Part shown: piece by piece, positions 1 through 12,127 of the stretch
How positions within the stretch are numbered: position 1 is the first letter of the stretch
Layout: each line of letters opens with the position of its first letter
DNA from: Cornus controversa
Lineage: Eukaryota; Streptophyta; Magnoliopsida; Cornales; Cornaceae
Reading direction: 5' to 3'
DNA: 64,000 nt
Assembly (NCBI GenBank): GCA_026545225.1
Contig: CM048847.1
Location: 3,844,001-3,908,000 of the forward strand
The notes under the pieces: model-generated
The model's database searches: none
Told to the model about the DNA's origin: nothing
The model's input: only the letters and a program-made list of their open reading frames with translations
Made by a program: the position numbers and the translations under genes

Positions 1-203
1 ATGTGATTTTCTAATCAAAACAACTCAAATGAAACAAGTTTAAAATTGTTGGTAGCTTGCTAATTGTTTCCGTTAGATGTCCAAACGGTCGAATTTGGAA
101 CAAAGCACCATACGGTTGTGATGAAGTTCGGATTGACATGTTCGTCACTTCTTTTGGATGCTTTGATGGTCTAATATGGAAAAAAGAAACTTACGATTCT
201 GAT

Positions 204-940
204 TATGGCACGACTTCTCAAGGAATGGGTTTTTGAATCAGAACAACTCAAACTAAACTTGTTTAAAATCCTTGATAGCTTGGGAATTGTTTCTTTTACT
301 TTTCCAGATGGTTGAAGTTGGCATAGAGCACCATACGGTTGTCATCATTCATGAGTGCAGCAAGGAATTACTATTTTTGATTCAGGATGTCCTGATGGTT
401 GAATTTGGCATAAAGCAATGTATAATTCTAAGTATGGCACGATTTCACGTGGATTGGACTTTTCGAATCAGGACAAGTAAAACGAAACAAGTTCGAAACC
501 GTTGTTGTCATTCTCTATTTTTCTGAACATCCAGATGGTCAATTCTAGCACAAAGCGCCATACGGTTGTCGTCATGCCTGATTATTACAAGCAATTATTC
601 TTTTCGACTCAGAACAACTCAAACAAACATGGATGAAGATCGGATCGACATGCTCGTCGTTTCTTTGGGACGCTTTGATGGTTTTATTTAGAAAAAAAGC
701 ATCGTACGATTACTATTATGGTACGACTTCTCTGGGAATGTGATTTTCTAATCAAAACAACTCAAATGAAACAAGTTTAAAATTGTTGGTAGCTTGCTAA
801 TTGTTTCCGTTAGATGTCCAAACGGTCGAATTTGGAACAAAGCACCATACGGTTGTGATGAAGTTCGGATTGACATGTTCGTCACTTCTTTTGGATGCTT
901 TGATGGTCTAATATGGAAAAAAGAAACTTACGATTCTGAT
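204..940. repeat. Reference 737-bp monomer made of three diverged subunits
   Basis: One representative monomer, opened at TATGGCACGACTTCTC. Related openings recur inside it at 433 (TATGGCACGATTTCAC) and 717 (TATGGTACGACTTCTC), giving subunits of 229, 284 and 224 bp. Each subunit then runs through a GAATCA(G/A)(A/G)ACAA-like word, an ACAAG/TTGTTTAAAA or ACAAGTTCGAAA-like word, and a CCATACGGTTGT word. A shorter core resembling GATGGTTGAATTTGGCATA occurs four times per monomer, near 304, 391, 532 and 816. The 284-bp subunit is longest because it holds roughly 60 bp, after CCATACGGTTGT, that the third subunit lacks. This supports an ancestral repeat of about 230 bp that was triplicated before the 737-bp unit was amplified. 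Confidence 0.85.
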
Positions 941-1008
941 TATGGCACGACTTCTCAAGGAATGGGTTTTTGAATCAGAACAACTCAAACTAAACTTGTT
1001 TAAAATCC

Positions 1009-4000
1009 TTGATAGCTTGGGAATTGTTTCTTTTACTTTTCCAGATGGTTGAAGTTGGCATAGAGCACCATACGGTTGTCATCATTCATGAGTGCAGCAA
1101 GGAATTACTATTTTTGATTCAGGATGTCCTGATGGTTGAATTTGGCATAAAGCAATGTATAATTCTAAGTATGGCACGATTTCACGTGGATTGGACTTTT
1201 CGAATCAGGACAAGTAAAACGAAACAAGTTCGAAACCGTTGTTGTCATTCTCTATTTTTCTGAACATCCAGATGGTCAATTCTAGCACAAAGCGCCATAC
1301 GGTTGTCGTCATGCCTGATTATTACAAGCAATTATTCTTTTCGACTCAGAACAACTCAAACAAACATGGATGAAGATCGGATCGACATGCTCGTCGTTTC
1401 TTTGGGACGCTTTGATGGTTTTATTTAGAAAAAAAGCATCGTACGATTAGTATTATGGTACGACTTCTCTGGGAATGTGATTTTCTAATCAAAACAACTC
1501 AAATGAAACAAGTTTAAAATTGTTGGTAGCTTGCTAATTGTTTCCGTTAGATGTCCAAACGGTCGAATTTGGAACAAAGCACCATATGGTTGTGATGAAG
1601 TTCGGATTGACATGTTCGTCACTTCTTTTGGATGCTTTGATGGTCTAATATGGAAAAAAGAAACTTACGATTCTGATTATGGCACGACTTCTCAAGGAAT
1701 GGGTTTTTGAATCAGAACAACTCAAACTAAACTTGTTTAAAATCCTTGATAGCTTGGGAATTGTTTCTTTTACTTTTCCAGATGGTTGAAGTTGGCATAG
1801 AGCACCATACGGTTGTGATCATTCATGACTGCAGCAAGGAATTACTATTTTTGATTCAGGATGTCCTGATGGTTGAATTTGGCATAAAGCAATGTATAAT
1901 TCTAAGTATGGCACGATTTCACGTGGATTGGACTTTTCGAATTAGGACAAGTAAAATGAAACAAGTTCGAAACCGTTGTTGTCATTCTCTATTTTTCTGA
2001 ACATCCAGATGGTCAATTCTAGCACAAAGCGCAATACGGTTGTCGTCATGCCTGATTATTACAAGCAATTGTTCTTTTCGACTCAGAACAACTCAAACAA
2101 ACATGGATGAAGATCGGATCGACATGCTCGTCGTTTCTTTGGGTTGCTTTGATGGTTTCATTTAGAAAAAAGCAGCGTACGATTAGTATTATGGCACGAC
2201 TTCTCTTGGAATACGGTTTTCGAATCAAAACAACTCAAATGAAACAAGTTTAAAATGGTCGGTAGCTTGCTAATTGTTTCCTTTAGATCTCCAAACGGTT
2301 GAACTTGGAACGAAGCACCATACGGTTGTGATGAAGATCGGATTGACATGTTCGTCACTTCTTTTGGATGCTTTGATGGTCTAATATGGAAAAAAGAAAC
2401 TTACGATTCTGATTATGGCACGACTTCTCAAGGAATGGGTTTTTGAATCAGAACAACTCAAACTAAACTTGTTTAAAATCCTTGATAGCTTGGGAATTGT
2501 TTCTTTTACTTTTCCAGATGGTTGAAGATGGCATAGAGCACCATACGGTTGTGATCATTCATGAGTGCAGCAAGGAATTACTATTTTTGATTCAGGATGT
2601 CCTGATGGTTGAATTTGGCATAAAGCAATGTATAATTCTAAGTATGGCACGATTTCACGTGGATTGGACTTTTCGAATCAGGACAAGTCAAACAAAACAA
2701 GTTCGAAACCGTTGTTGTCATTCTCTATTTTTTTGAACATCCAGATGGTCAATTCTAGCACAAAGCGCCATACGGTTGTCGTCATGCCTGATTATTACAA
2801 GCAATTGTTCTTTTCGACTCAGAACAACTCAAACAAACATGGATGAAGATCGGATCGACGTGCTCGTCGTTTCTTTGGGACGCTTTGATGGTTTTATTTA
2901 GAAAAAAAGCATCGTACGATTAGTATTATGGTACGACTTCTCTGGGAATGTGATTTTCTAATCAAAACAACTCAAATGAAACAAGTTTAAAATTGTTGGT
3001 AGCTTGCTAATTGTTTCCGTTAGATGTCCAAACGGTCGAATTTGGAACAAAGCACCATACGGTTGTGATGAAGTTCGGATTGACATGTTCGTCACTTCTT
3101 TTGGATGCTTTGATGGTCTAATATGAAAAAAAGAAACTTACGATTCTGATTATGGCACGACTTCTCAAGGAATGGGTTTTTGAATCAGAACAACTCAAAC
3201 TAAACTTGTTTAAAATTCTTGATAGCTTGGGAATTGTTTCTTTTACTTTTCCAGATGGTTGAAGTTGGCATAGAGCACCATACGGTTGTGATCATTCATG
3301 AGTGCAGCAAGGAATTACTATTTTTGATTCAGGATGTCCTGATGGTTGAATTTGGCATAAAGCAATGTATAATTCTAAGTATGGCACGATTTCACGTGGA
3401 TTGGACTTTTCGAATCAGGACAAGTAAAACGAAACAAGTTCGAAACCGTTGTTGTCATTCTCTATTTTTCTGAACATCCAGATGGTCAATTCTAGCACAA
3501 AGCGCCATACGGTTGTCGTCATGCCTGATTATTACAAGCAATTATTCTTTTCGACTCAGAACAACTCAAACAAACATGGATGAAGATCGGATCGACATGC
3601 TCGTCGTTTCTTTGGGACGCTTTGATGGTTTTATTTAGAAAAAAAGCATCGTACGATTAGTATTATGGTACGACTTCTCTGGGAATGTGATTTTCTAATC
3701 AAAACAACTCAAATGAAACAAGTTTAAAATTGTTGGTAGCTTGCTAATTGTTTCCGTTAGATGTCCAAACGGTCGAATTTGGAACAAAGCACCATATGGT
3801 TGTGATGAAGATCGGATTGACATGTTCGTCACTTCTTTTGGATGCTTTGATGGTCTAATATGGAAAAAAGAAACTTACGATTCTGATTATGGCACGACTT
3901 CTCAAGGAATGGGTTTTTGAATCAGAACAACTCAAACTAAACTTGTTTAAAATCCTTGATAGCTTGGGAATTATTTCTTTTACTTTTCCAGATGGTTGAA

Positions 4001-7000
4001 GTTGGCATAGAGCACCATACGGTTGTGATCATTCATGACTGCAGCAAGGAATTACTATTTTTGATTCAGGATGTCCTGATGGTTGAATTTGGCATAAAGC
4101 AATGTATAATTCTAAGTATGGCACGATTTCACGTGGATTGGACTTTTCGAATTAGGACAAGTAAAATGAAACAAGTTCGAAACCGTTGTTGTCATTCTCT
4201 ATTTTTCTGAACATCCAGATGGTCAATTCTAGCACAAAGCGCAATACGGTTGTCGTCATGCCTGATTATTACAAGCAATTGTTCTTTTCGACTCAGAACA
4301 ACTCAAACAAACATGGATGAAGATCGGATCGACATGCTCGTCGTTTCTTTGGGTTGCTTTGATGGTTTCATTTAGAAAAAAGCAGCGTACGATTAGTATT
4401 ATGGCACGACTTCTCTTGGAATACGGTTTTCGAATCAAAACAACTCAAATGAAACAAGTTTAAAATGGTCGGTAGCTTGCTAATTGTTTCCTTTAGATCT
4501 CCAAACGGTTGAACTTGGAACGAAGCACCATACGGTTGTGATGAAGATCGGATTGACATGTTCGTCACTTCTTTTGGATGCTTTGATGGTCTAATATGGA
4601 AAAAAGAAACTTACGATTCTGATTATGGCACGACTTCTCAAGGAATGGGTTTTTGAATCAGAACAACTCAAACTAAACTTGTTTAAAATCCTTGATAGCT
4701 TGGGAATTGTTTCTTTTACTTTTCCAGATGGTTGAAGATGGCATAGAGCACCATACGGTTGTGATCATTCATGAGTGCAGCAAGGAATTACTATTTTTGA
4801 TTCAGGATGTCCTGATGGTTGAATTTGGCATAAAGCAATGTATAATTCTAAGTATGGCACGATTTCACGTGGATTGGACTTTTCGAATCAGGACAAGTCA
4901 AACAAAACAAGTTCGAAACCGTTGTTGTCATTCTCTATTTTTTTGAACATCCAGATGGTCAATTCTAGCACAAAGCGCCATACGGTTGTCGTCATGCCTG
5001 ATTATTACAAGCAATTGTTCTTTTCGACTCAGAACAACTCAAACAAACATGGATGAAGATCGGATCGACGTGCTCGTCGTTTCTTTGGGACGCTTTGATG
5101 GTTTTATTTAGAAAAAAAGCATCGTACGATTAGTATTATGGTACGACTTCTCTGGGAATGTGATTTTCTAATCAAAACAACTCAAATGAAACAAGTTTAA
5201 AATTGTTGGTAGCTTGCTAATTGTTTCCGTTAGATGTCCAAACGGTCGAATTTGGAACAAAGCACCATACGGTTGTGATGAAGTTCGGATTGACATGTTC
5301 GTCACTTCTTTTGGATGCTTTGATGGTCTAATATGAAAAAAAGAAACTTACGATTCTGATTATGGCACGACTTCTCAAGGAATGGGTTTTTGAATCAGAA
5401 CAACTCAAACTAAACTTGTTTAAAATTCTTGATAGCTTGGGAATTGTTTCTTTTACTTTTCCAGATGGTTGAAGTTGGCATAGAGCACCATACGGTTGTG
5501 ATCATTCATGAGTGCAGCAAGGAATTACTATTTTTGATTCAGGATGTCCTGATGGTTGAATTTGGCATAAAGCAATGTATAATTCTAAGTATGGCACGAT
5601 TTCACGTGGATTGGACTTTTCGAATCAGGACAAGTAAAACGAAACAAGTTCGAAACCGTTGTTGTCATTCTCTATTTTTCTGAACATCCAGATGGTCAAT
5701 TCTAGCACAAAGCGCCATACGGTTGTCGTCATGCCTGATTATTACAAGCAATTATTCTTTTCGACTCAGAACAACTCAAACAAACATGGATGAAGATCGG
5801 ATCGACATGCTCGTCGTTTCTTTGGGACGCTTTGATGGTTTTATTTAGAAAAAAAGCATCGTACGATTAGTATTATGGTACGACTTCTCTGGGAATGTGA
5901 TTTTCTAATCAAAACAACTCAAATGAAACAAGTTTAAAATTGTTGGTAGCTTGCTAATTGTTTCCGTTAGATGTCCAAACGGTCGAATTTGGAACAAAGC
6001 ACCATATGGTTGTGATGAAGATCGGATTGACATGTTCGTCACTTCTTTTGGATGCTTTGATGGTCTAATATGGAAAAAAGAAACTTACGATTCTGATTAT
6101 GGCACGACTTCTCAAGGAATGGGTTTTTGAATCAGAACAACTCAAACTAAACTTGTTTAAAATCCTTGATAGCTTGGGAATTATTTCTTTTACTTTTCCA
6201 GATGGTTGAAGTTGGCATAGAGCACCATACGGTTGTGATCATTCATGACTGCAGCAAGGAATTACTATTTTTGATTCAGGATGTCCTGATGGTTGAATTT
6301 GGCATAAAGCAATGTATAATTCTAAGTATGGCACGATTTCACGTGGATTGGACTTTTCGAATTAGGACAAGTAAAATGAAACAAGTTTGAAACCGTTGTT
6401 GTCATTCTCTATTTTTCTGAACATCCAGATGGTCAATTCTAGCACAAAGCGCAATACGGTTGTCGTCATGCCTGATTATTACAAGCAATTGTTCTTTTCG
6501 ACTCAGAACAACTCAAACAAACATGGATGAAGATCGGATCGACATGCTCGTCGTTTCTTTGGGTTGCTTTGATGGTTTCATTTAGAAAAAAGCAGCTTAC
6601 GATTAGTATTATGGCACGACTTCTCTTGCAATACGGTTTTTGAATCAAAACAACTCAAATGAAACAAGTTTAAAATGGTCAGTAGCTTGCTAATTGTTTC
6701 CTTTAGATCTCCAAACGGTCGAACTTGGAACGAAGCACCATACGGTTGTGATGAAGATCGGATTGACATGTTCGTCACTTCTTTTGGATGCTTTGATGGT
6801 CTAATATGGAAAAAAGAAACTTACGATTCTGATTATGGCACGACTTCTCAAGGAATGGGTTTTTGAATCAGAACAACTCAAACTAAACTTGTTTAAAATC
6901 CTTGATAGCTTGGGAATTGTTTCTTTTACTTTTCCAGATGGTTGAAGATGGCATAGAGCACCATACGGTTGTGATCATTCATGAGTGCAGCAAGGAATTA

Positions 7001-7638
7001 CTATTTTTGATTCAGGATGTCCTGATGGTTGAATTTGGCATAAAGCAATGTATAATTCTAAGTATGGCACGATTTCACGTGGATTGGACTTTTCGAATCA
7101 GGACAAGTCAAACGAAACAAGTTCGAAACCGTTGTTGTCATTCTCTATTTTTTTGAACATCCAGATGGTCAATTCTAGCACAAAGCGCCATACGGTTGTC
7201 GTCATGCCTGATTATTACAAGCAATTGTTCTTTTCGACTCAGAACAACTCAAACAAACATGGATGAAGATCGGATCGACATGCTCGTCGTTTCTTTGGGA
7301 CGCTTTGATGGTTTTATTTAGAAAAAAAGCATCGTACGATTAGTATTATGGTACGACTTCTCTGGGAATGTGATTTTCTAATCAAAACAACTCAAATGAA
7401 ACAAGTTTAAAATTGTTGGTAGCTTGCTAATTGTTTCCGTTAGATGTCCAAACGGTCGAATTTGGAACAAAGCACCATACGGTTGTGATGAAGTTCGGAT
7501 TGACATGTTCGTCACTTCTTTTGGATGCTTTGATGGTCTAATATGGAAAAAAGAAACTTACGATTCTGATTATGGCACGACTTCTCAAGGAATGGGTTTT
7601 TGAATCAGAACAACTCAAACTAAACTTGTTTAAAATCC
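1009..7638. repeat. Three-monomer higher-order repeat, 2210 bp x 3
   Basis: Blocks 1009-3218, 3219-5428 and 5429-7638 repeat the same order of three monomer variants. Diagnostic sites recur at exactly 2210 bp: ACCATATGG in place of ACCATACGG at about 1581, 3791 and 6001; ATTCATGACTGCAGC in the monomers starting at 1746, 3956 and 6166; and GAAGATGGCATAG in the monomers starting at 2482, 4692 and 6902. Second and third blocks are nearly identical over most of their length. The next monomer (7639) repeats the variant of the monomer before it, so the regular order ends there. Confidence 0.88.
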
Positions 7639-8434
7639 TTGATAGCTTGGGAATTGTTTCTTTTACTTTTCCAGATGGTTGAAGATGGCATAGAGCACCA
7701 TACGGTTGTGATCATTCATGAGTGCAGCAAGGAATTACTATTTTTGATTCAGGATGTCCTGATGGTTGAATTTGGCATAAAGCAATGTATAATTCTAAGT
7801 ATGGCACGATTTCACGTGGATTGGACTTTTCGAATCAGGACAAGTCAAACGAAACAAGTTCGAAACCGTTGTTGTCATTCTCTATTTTTTTGAACATCCA
7901 GATGGTCAATTCTAGCACAAAGCGCCATACGGTTGTCGTCATGCCTGATTATTACAAGCAATTGTTCTTTTCGACTCAGAACAACTCAAACAAACATGGA
8001 TGAAGATCGGATCGACATGCTCGTCGTTTCTTTGGGACGCTTTGATGGTTTTATTTAGAAAAAAAGCATCGTACGATTAGTATTATGGTACGACTTCTCT
8101 GGGAATGTGATTTTCTAATCAAAACAACTCAAATGAAACAAGTTTAAAATTGTTGGTAGCTTGCTAATTGTTTCCGTTAGATGTCCAAACGGTCGAATTT
8201 GGAACAAAGCACCATACGGTTGTGATGAAGTTCGGATTGACATGTTCGTCACTTCTTTTGGATGCTTTGATGGTCTAATATGGAAAAAAGAAACTTACGA
8301 TTCTGATTATGGCACGACTTCTCAAGGAATGGGTTTTTGAATCAGAACAACTCAAACTAAACTTGTTTAAAATCCTTGATAGCTTGGGAATTGTTTCTTT
8401 TACTTTTCCAGATGGTTGAAGTTGGCATAGAGCA

Positions 8435-8439
8435 CCATA
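8435..8439. repeat. Target-site duplication, left copy (CCATA)
   Basis: CCATA lies immediately before the TG end of the retroelement. The same five bases follow the other end at 26386-26390. Intact monomers read AGAGCACCATACGGTTGTG here once, so the five bases were duplicated on insertion. A 5-bp duplication is usual for LTR retrotransposon integrases. Confidence 0.93.
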
Positions 8440-8617
8440 TGTCACGCCCCGGTCTCCGAGGCCCGGAAACCGAGGTGTGAACCCCGTGAGATCACCCTCA
8501 CGCTTTAACCACCACCTGATCATGCAATTCAATTCCCTATTATTTTTACAAAAATCGGGCATGACCCATTCTAAATAATCAGCTCCTGGCATATTACACC
8601 TGCTTTACAATTCATAT

Positions 8618-8690
8618 GGACACTTCTGGGCACGTGTCCCCCCAGCATTTATATCTAACAATAAATATGGACACTTCTGGGCCCGTGTCC
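8618..8690. repeat. Paired short hairpins near the LTR end, LTR A
   Basis: Two direct repeats 51 bp apart, each reading GGACACTTCTGGGC(A/C)CGTGTCC and each self-complementary at its ends: GGACAC 8618-8623 with GTGTCC 8634-8639, and GGACAC 8669-8674 with GTGTCC 8685-8690. A run of C follows each. Equivalent pairs lie at 15567-15639 and 22516-22588 in the other LTRs. Position is 180-250 bp from the PBS-side end of the LTR. Confidence 0.8.
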
Positions 8691-9460
8691 CCCCAATATT
8701 TCTACAACATGCATAAACAATTATAAATATACATGCCTCAGTCCTTGAATATCCGTATTCAATACATACATCACATGAATAAATATGATTGAAGGAACTG
8801 AATCAATATAAATCGCTTTATACATTTAATCCAAATGTAAAGCATCTATCTATCCACTATCCTGGATATACACTAGATTCTAAGGAATCTAGATACTACC
8901 TCTGCAACCGGTGCTGTCAGTCCCCTAACTAACTCCAAAACCAGCAGTACCTGCAAAACCTGGGAGGGGGTGAGCTCAAAGGCCCAACAAGGTATGTAGA
9001 ACCATACTATCACCGCTGCAGCAGGTCGATCCTCACATATTCTCAAAAATATACATGCACTCAAATATATCACCATATTTAAGACCATGCTCTACCTAGC
9101 GTGCATTAACCATTGATGTATATGGCTACTCTAGCACATATGAATATACAAAATCCGCAATACATGATTTTAGAAATCATTTACAACATGCTTGAAAACA
9201 GTAAACATTCAGCACCAATATGTATATAGAATATATATATATCAACACATTTACATAACGATGTAAATCAGCTATCACATCTTCTACTCGTCAAGTAGCA
9301 CATCTCAAATGCAATACGGATGCATTTAAACAGAAAACATGCTTAACAGATAAACACATAAGCATAAAGGTATTTTTCACCTTCCACGGTCATAATCCGA
9401 TACATAAGACAAGCATCAAAGCTTGCACATACTCTCACTCTCGGTCCTCATCCGATACCC

Positions 9461-9864
9461 CACATGATTGGCCCGCTCCGAGGATCATGTGACCTAGGAC
9501 AACTCCGATAACCAACCTATGACCTGGACCACTCCGAAAGGTCATCCTACTCTGGCAATGTATAGGATTGCCATTATGTGAGGGGACAACTCCGAGGCTC
9601 ACATGCATTGGACATACTCCGATTTTCAGGGTTTAAGCCTTAGCATGGCGGGTCCACTCCGAGGGCCATACTTATTGGACATACCCCGATGGCAATATAT
9701 TGGTTTGCCAAATTGTGAGGGGGCAACTCCGAAGCTCACAAACGTTGGACATACTCCGATTCTAGGCATAAAGCCTTCGTATGGCGGGTCCACTCCGAGG
9801 GCCATACGCAGTGGATAGTTATACCACTTCTCGTGACACGGTTGGACCACTCCGAAGTCCCGTG
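9461..9864. repeat. Hairpin cluster with CTCCGA loops, LTR A
   Basis: A run of short inverted repeats. Arms with CTCCGA in the loop: CACATGAT 9461-9468 / ATCATGTG 9484-9491; ATGACCT 9519-9525 / AGGTCAT 9539-9545; ATGTGAG 9576-9582 / CTCACAT 9598-9604; ATGGC 9645-9649 / GCCAT 9665-9669; TTGTGAG 9713-9719 / CTCACAA 9735-9741; GTATGGC 9779-9785 / GCCATAC 9801-9807; CACGG 9837-9841 / CCGTG 9860-9864. Two further hairpins, TGGCAAT 9553-9559 / ATTGCCA 9567-9573 and TGGCAA 9690-9695 / TTGCCA 9705-9710, lack the word. Arms differ from one another but each pairs with its partner, while the loop word is constant. I do not know a named function. Confidence 0.85.
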
Positions 9865-9959
9865 CACCTCTTTTTGCGTTAATTTTCCCGCAACCTCCCA
9901 TATATGCAATGTGGATGCATACGTAACCAAGCATTCTATTTTATGCTATCCCAATGCAC

Positions 9960-10950
9960 CAGCTAGTATATAAGTACATAGCATGCATTTCCCGCTACAT
10001 AAACCCACATATAACCACGTATGTGTCATTTCCCTCCTATACATGCAATATGGATGCATATATACTCAGCATAATACATTCATGCTTCAACCCATGCTTA
10101 TGAATACTAAAAAGAAGTATTTGGCATGCTTTTCATCACATTCTAACATATATAGCACATACATGTTTACAGACTTGCATAACACCTCATACATGCAACA
10201 ATTTCAACTTAGCACGTTTTTATCATGCTAGGACCTATGCATACATTCAATATATATACATATATATATATATATATGAAGCTAGCACGCATCTCACATT
10301 CACATTCCCGCATATAAACACATATATGTCCAATCTTGCATATAAGTCCTATATGCACGTACACTAGCATAAGTACAGTCATGCTCTCATTCAATGCATG
10401 TATTCACTACAAGTAGCTAACATGCATTCCGATTACAATATATATATACACACATATATATTACGTCACCCACATATGTATCAAGAACATATAAAGCACT
10501 TAGCACATTTCATGCTTTTCAAATGCTCGCTAAAAGTTATATTCAACTTAGCATGCATTTCTACCACTGCAACCATATATATATATATAATCACATACAT
10601 ATATATACATCCTGAACACCATGCATAAGAACCACATATGCATACAAGACAACACAGAGCTAAACAGGTATTAATTAGCATGCTTTACATAGACTTTAAT
10701 CTATACATACATGCATATCACAATGCAATCAGGCGATTAATCTAACATGTTATCGCTTCCCAAACCCACACATATATATATATACTCACACGCATATATA
10801 TATATCCTCTCACATCCCATGTATGTACCACATTCCCTATACACATATATATAAGCGCCTACATATATATATATATACACATACCACATATGATTAAATT
10901 GAAACATATGTAAATTACACAACATACATAAAATATCTGTATGAGATAGA
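9960..10950. repeat. AT-rich block of degenerate repeats and (TA)n runs, LTR A
   Basis: About 1 kb without a gene. It is built from recurring words such as TAGCATGCATTTC, CATGCTTT, CATATATG and GGATGCAT, mixed with short (TA)n runs near 10250-10277, 10575-10590, 10770-10805 and 10860-10876. Segments about 300 bp apart (near 9980 and 10285) look like diverged copies of each other. Equivalent blocks are at about 16909-17899 and 23858-24848. Open frames rich in Tyr-Ile reflect the (TA)n runs. Confidence 0.7.
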
Positions 10951-10969
10951 GGCAAGAATCAACTTGCCT

Positions 10970-11990
10970 TAAGTCCCGCTCTCCAATGAATCCGCGTCTG
11001 CAAAGCGGTCCATGCCAAGCCCGGTCCAGTCCTGTGTCAAGGCCGACACGAACACTCCCTGAACCATTTCCTTGTCCTTTCTAATTTCTGGTCCAACCAC
11101 GAAACCATCCATTCGGCAGCTTGTCTCTAACCGGCCACTAACCGAAATCAATCACAAACCTATACATTTGTAGATCTCCAACATTGCAGCCCAAAATTAT
11201 GGCTGCTCAAACAAACTCAACCCGGCTATCTGCCGAGTCTCATCCCGAATCCCAATCGAGAATTCCAACCATGGAAGCAAACCCAGTCAACCCATGAACC
11301 CAACTCAACTCAACAACTCACCTCTACTGAACCAAAGAGAGTCCACGACTCAGCCACCAAGAAAACTCACATGGCAGCCTCTTCGGCACCACCGTATATG
11401 ACCACCGTACCAGCCGAGAGCCGCCATAAAACCAGCCTCGCCCATACCGAAAAACCACCATCTGCTGCCACAAACCAGACAGCCCAACACGGCCCGAGCA
11501 CCCGCCGAAGCCAAACAGATCCCATCGCCAAGTTTCGGCACCTTCAACCCGAGGCACCACCATCTTTGGCCAATCAAACCCTCACCCACGGCCGGCCCAA
11601 GGAAGCCCAGCCGTGAATCCAGTCAAGCACCATCTCCATCATGAAACAACCACCCAAAATCCAACTGGAACAACTCCAAGGAAAATCGGACCAAACACAG
11701 CCCAAACAAGCCTTGCGCACCATCGTCGGGCCATCCGAAGCTAACCCAACACGACCCACCGCCGACCACTGCCATGGCCGGAACCCACCTGCCGAAGACC
11801 CTCCATCGCCGCCGCTAGAGTCGCCGGAACCAACAGAAACCCAGCCGCGAAACCCCCTTCGCGAACGGCTCGGCTGAACCGAGCCACCACGCGAGCTCCG
11901 CTGCCGAAGGGACCCATCAGCGACGCCTCTGCCGGGAACGACTCCCGCCGCCGCTGCTGGTGCCGCCGGGACCGACCCCATCCGCCGCCG
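10970..11990. other. GC-rich leader-like block, LTR A
   Basis: A sharp rise in GC against both neighbours, with many GCCG, CCGCC and CCGAAG words on the plus strand. Overlapping frames on both strands are open over 80-135 codons and are rich in Pro/Arg/Ser or Gly/Ser/Trp, as expected where stop codons are scarce. No protein domain is recognisable. In element orientation it lies downstream of the promoter-like zone, so a structured transcript leader is one reading. Copies are at about 17919-18939 and 24868-25888. Confidence 0.6.
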
Positions 11991-11997
11991 TCGCGGC

Positions 11998-12127
11998 CTC
12001 CCTCTCTCTTTCCCGATTTCGGCTCTCGGGTTCTCTTTCTCTCTCCCCGATTCTCTCTCCCTTTCTCTTTTCTTTTTCTTTTCTTCTTTTTCCTTTTCTT
12101 TTCTTTCTCTTCTTCTTTTCTCTTCTC
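11998..12127. repeat. Polypyrimidine tract, LTR A
   Basis: About 130 bp of almost pure C/T on the plus strand (G/A on the element strand). Translated on the minus strand it gives a Lys/Arg/Glu-rich run inside a 216-codon frame, which I attribute to composition. Identical tracts are at 18947-19076 and 25896-26025. GA-rich stretches just downstream of a TATA-like zone are common in plant 5' leaders. Confidence 0.8.

Larger units (their letters stand above)
1..8439. repeat. Satellite array, left segment (about 11.5 monomers of 736-738 bp)
   Basis: Head-to-tail tandem array. The anchor word TTGATAGCTTGGGAATT recurs at 272, 1009, 1746, 2482, 3219, 3956, 4692, 5429, 6166, 6902, 7639 and 8376, a spacing of 736-737 bp. 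Copies are almost identical and differ at scattered diagnostic sites. The array is already under way at base 1 and is cut at 8439 by the retroelement. I see no gene, RNA gene, telomere repeat or rDNA in it. Recurrent open frames of 60-84 codons are phase-locked to the monomer, and the longest begins at TTG, not ATG. Seen directly: periodicity and order. Inferred: a plant satellite, possibly pericentromeric or heterochromatic. Confidence 0.97.

Noticed and set aside
272-526. 84-codon frame repeated in almost every satellite monomer
   Set aside because: It starts at TTG with no upstream ATG in frame, is phase-locked to the tandem repeat, resembles no protein family, and is lost in many monomers by scattered changes. 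It is a by-product of a homogenised repeat.
2046-2358. 60- and 66-codon minus-strand frames recurring across the array
   Set aside because: Overlapping frames in antisense to others in the same monomer, present only because copies are near-identical. No start context, domain or codon signature supports a gene.
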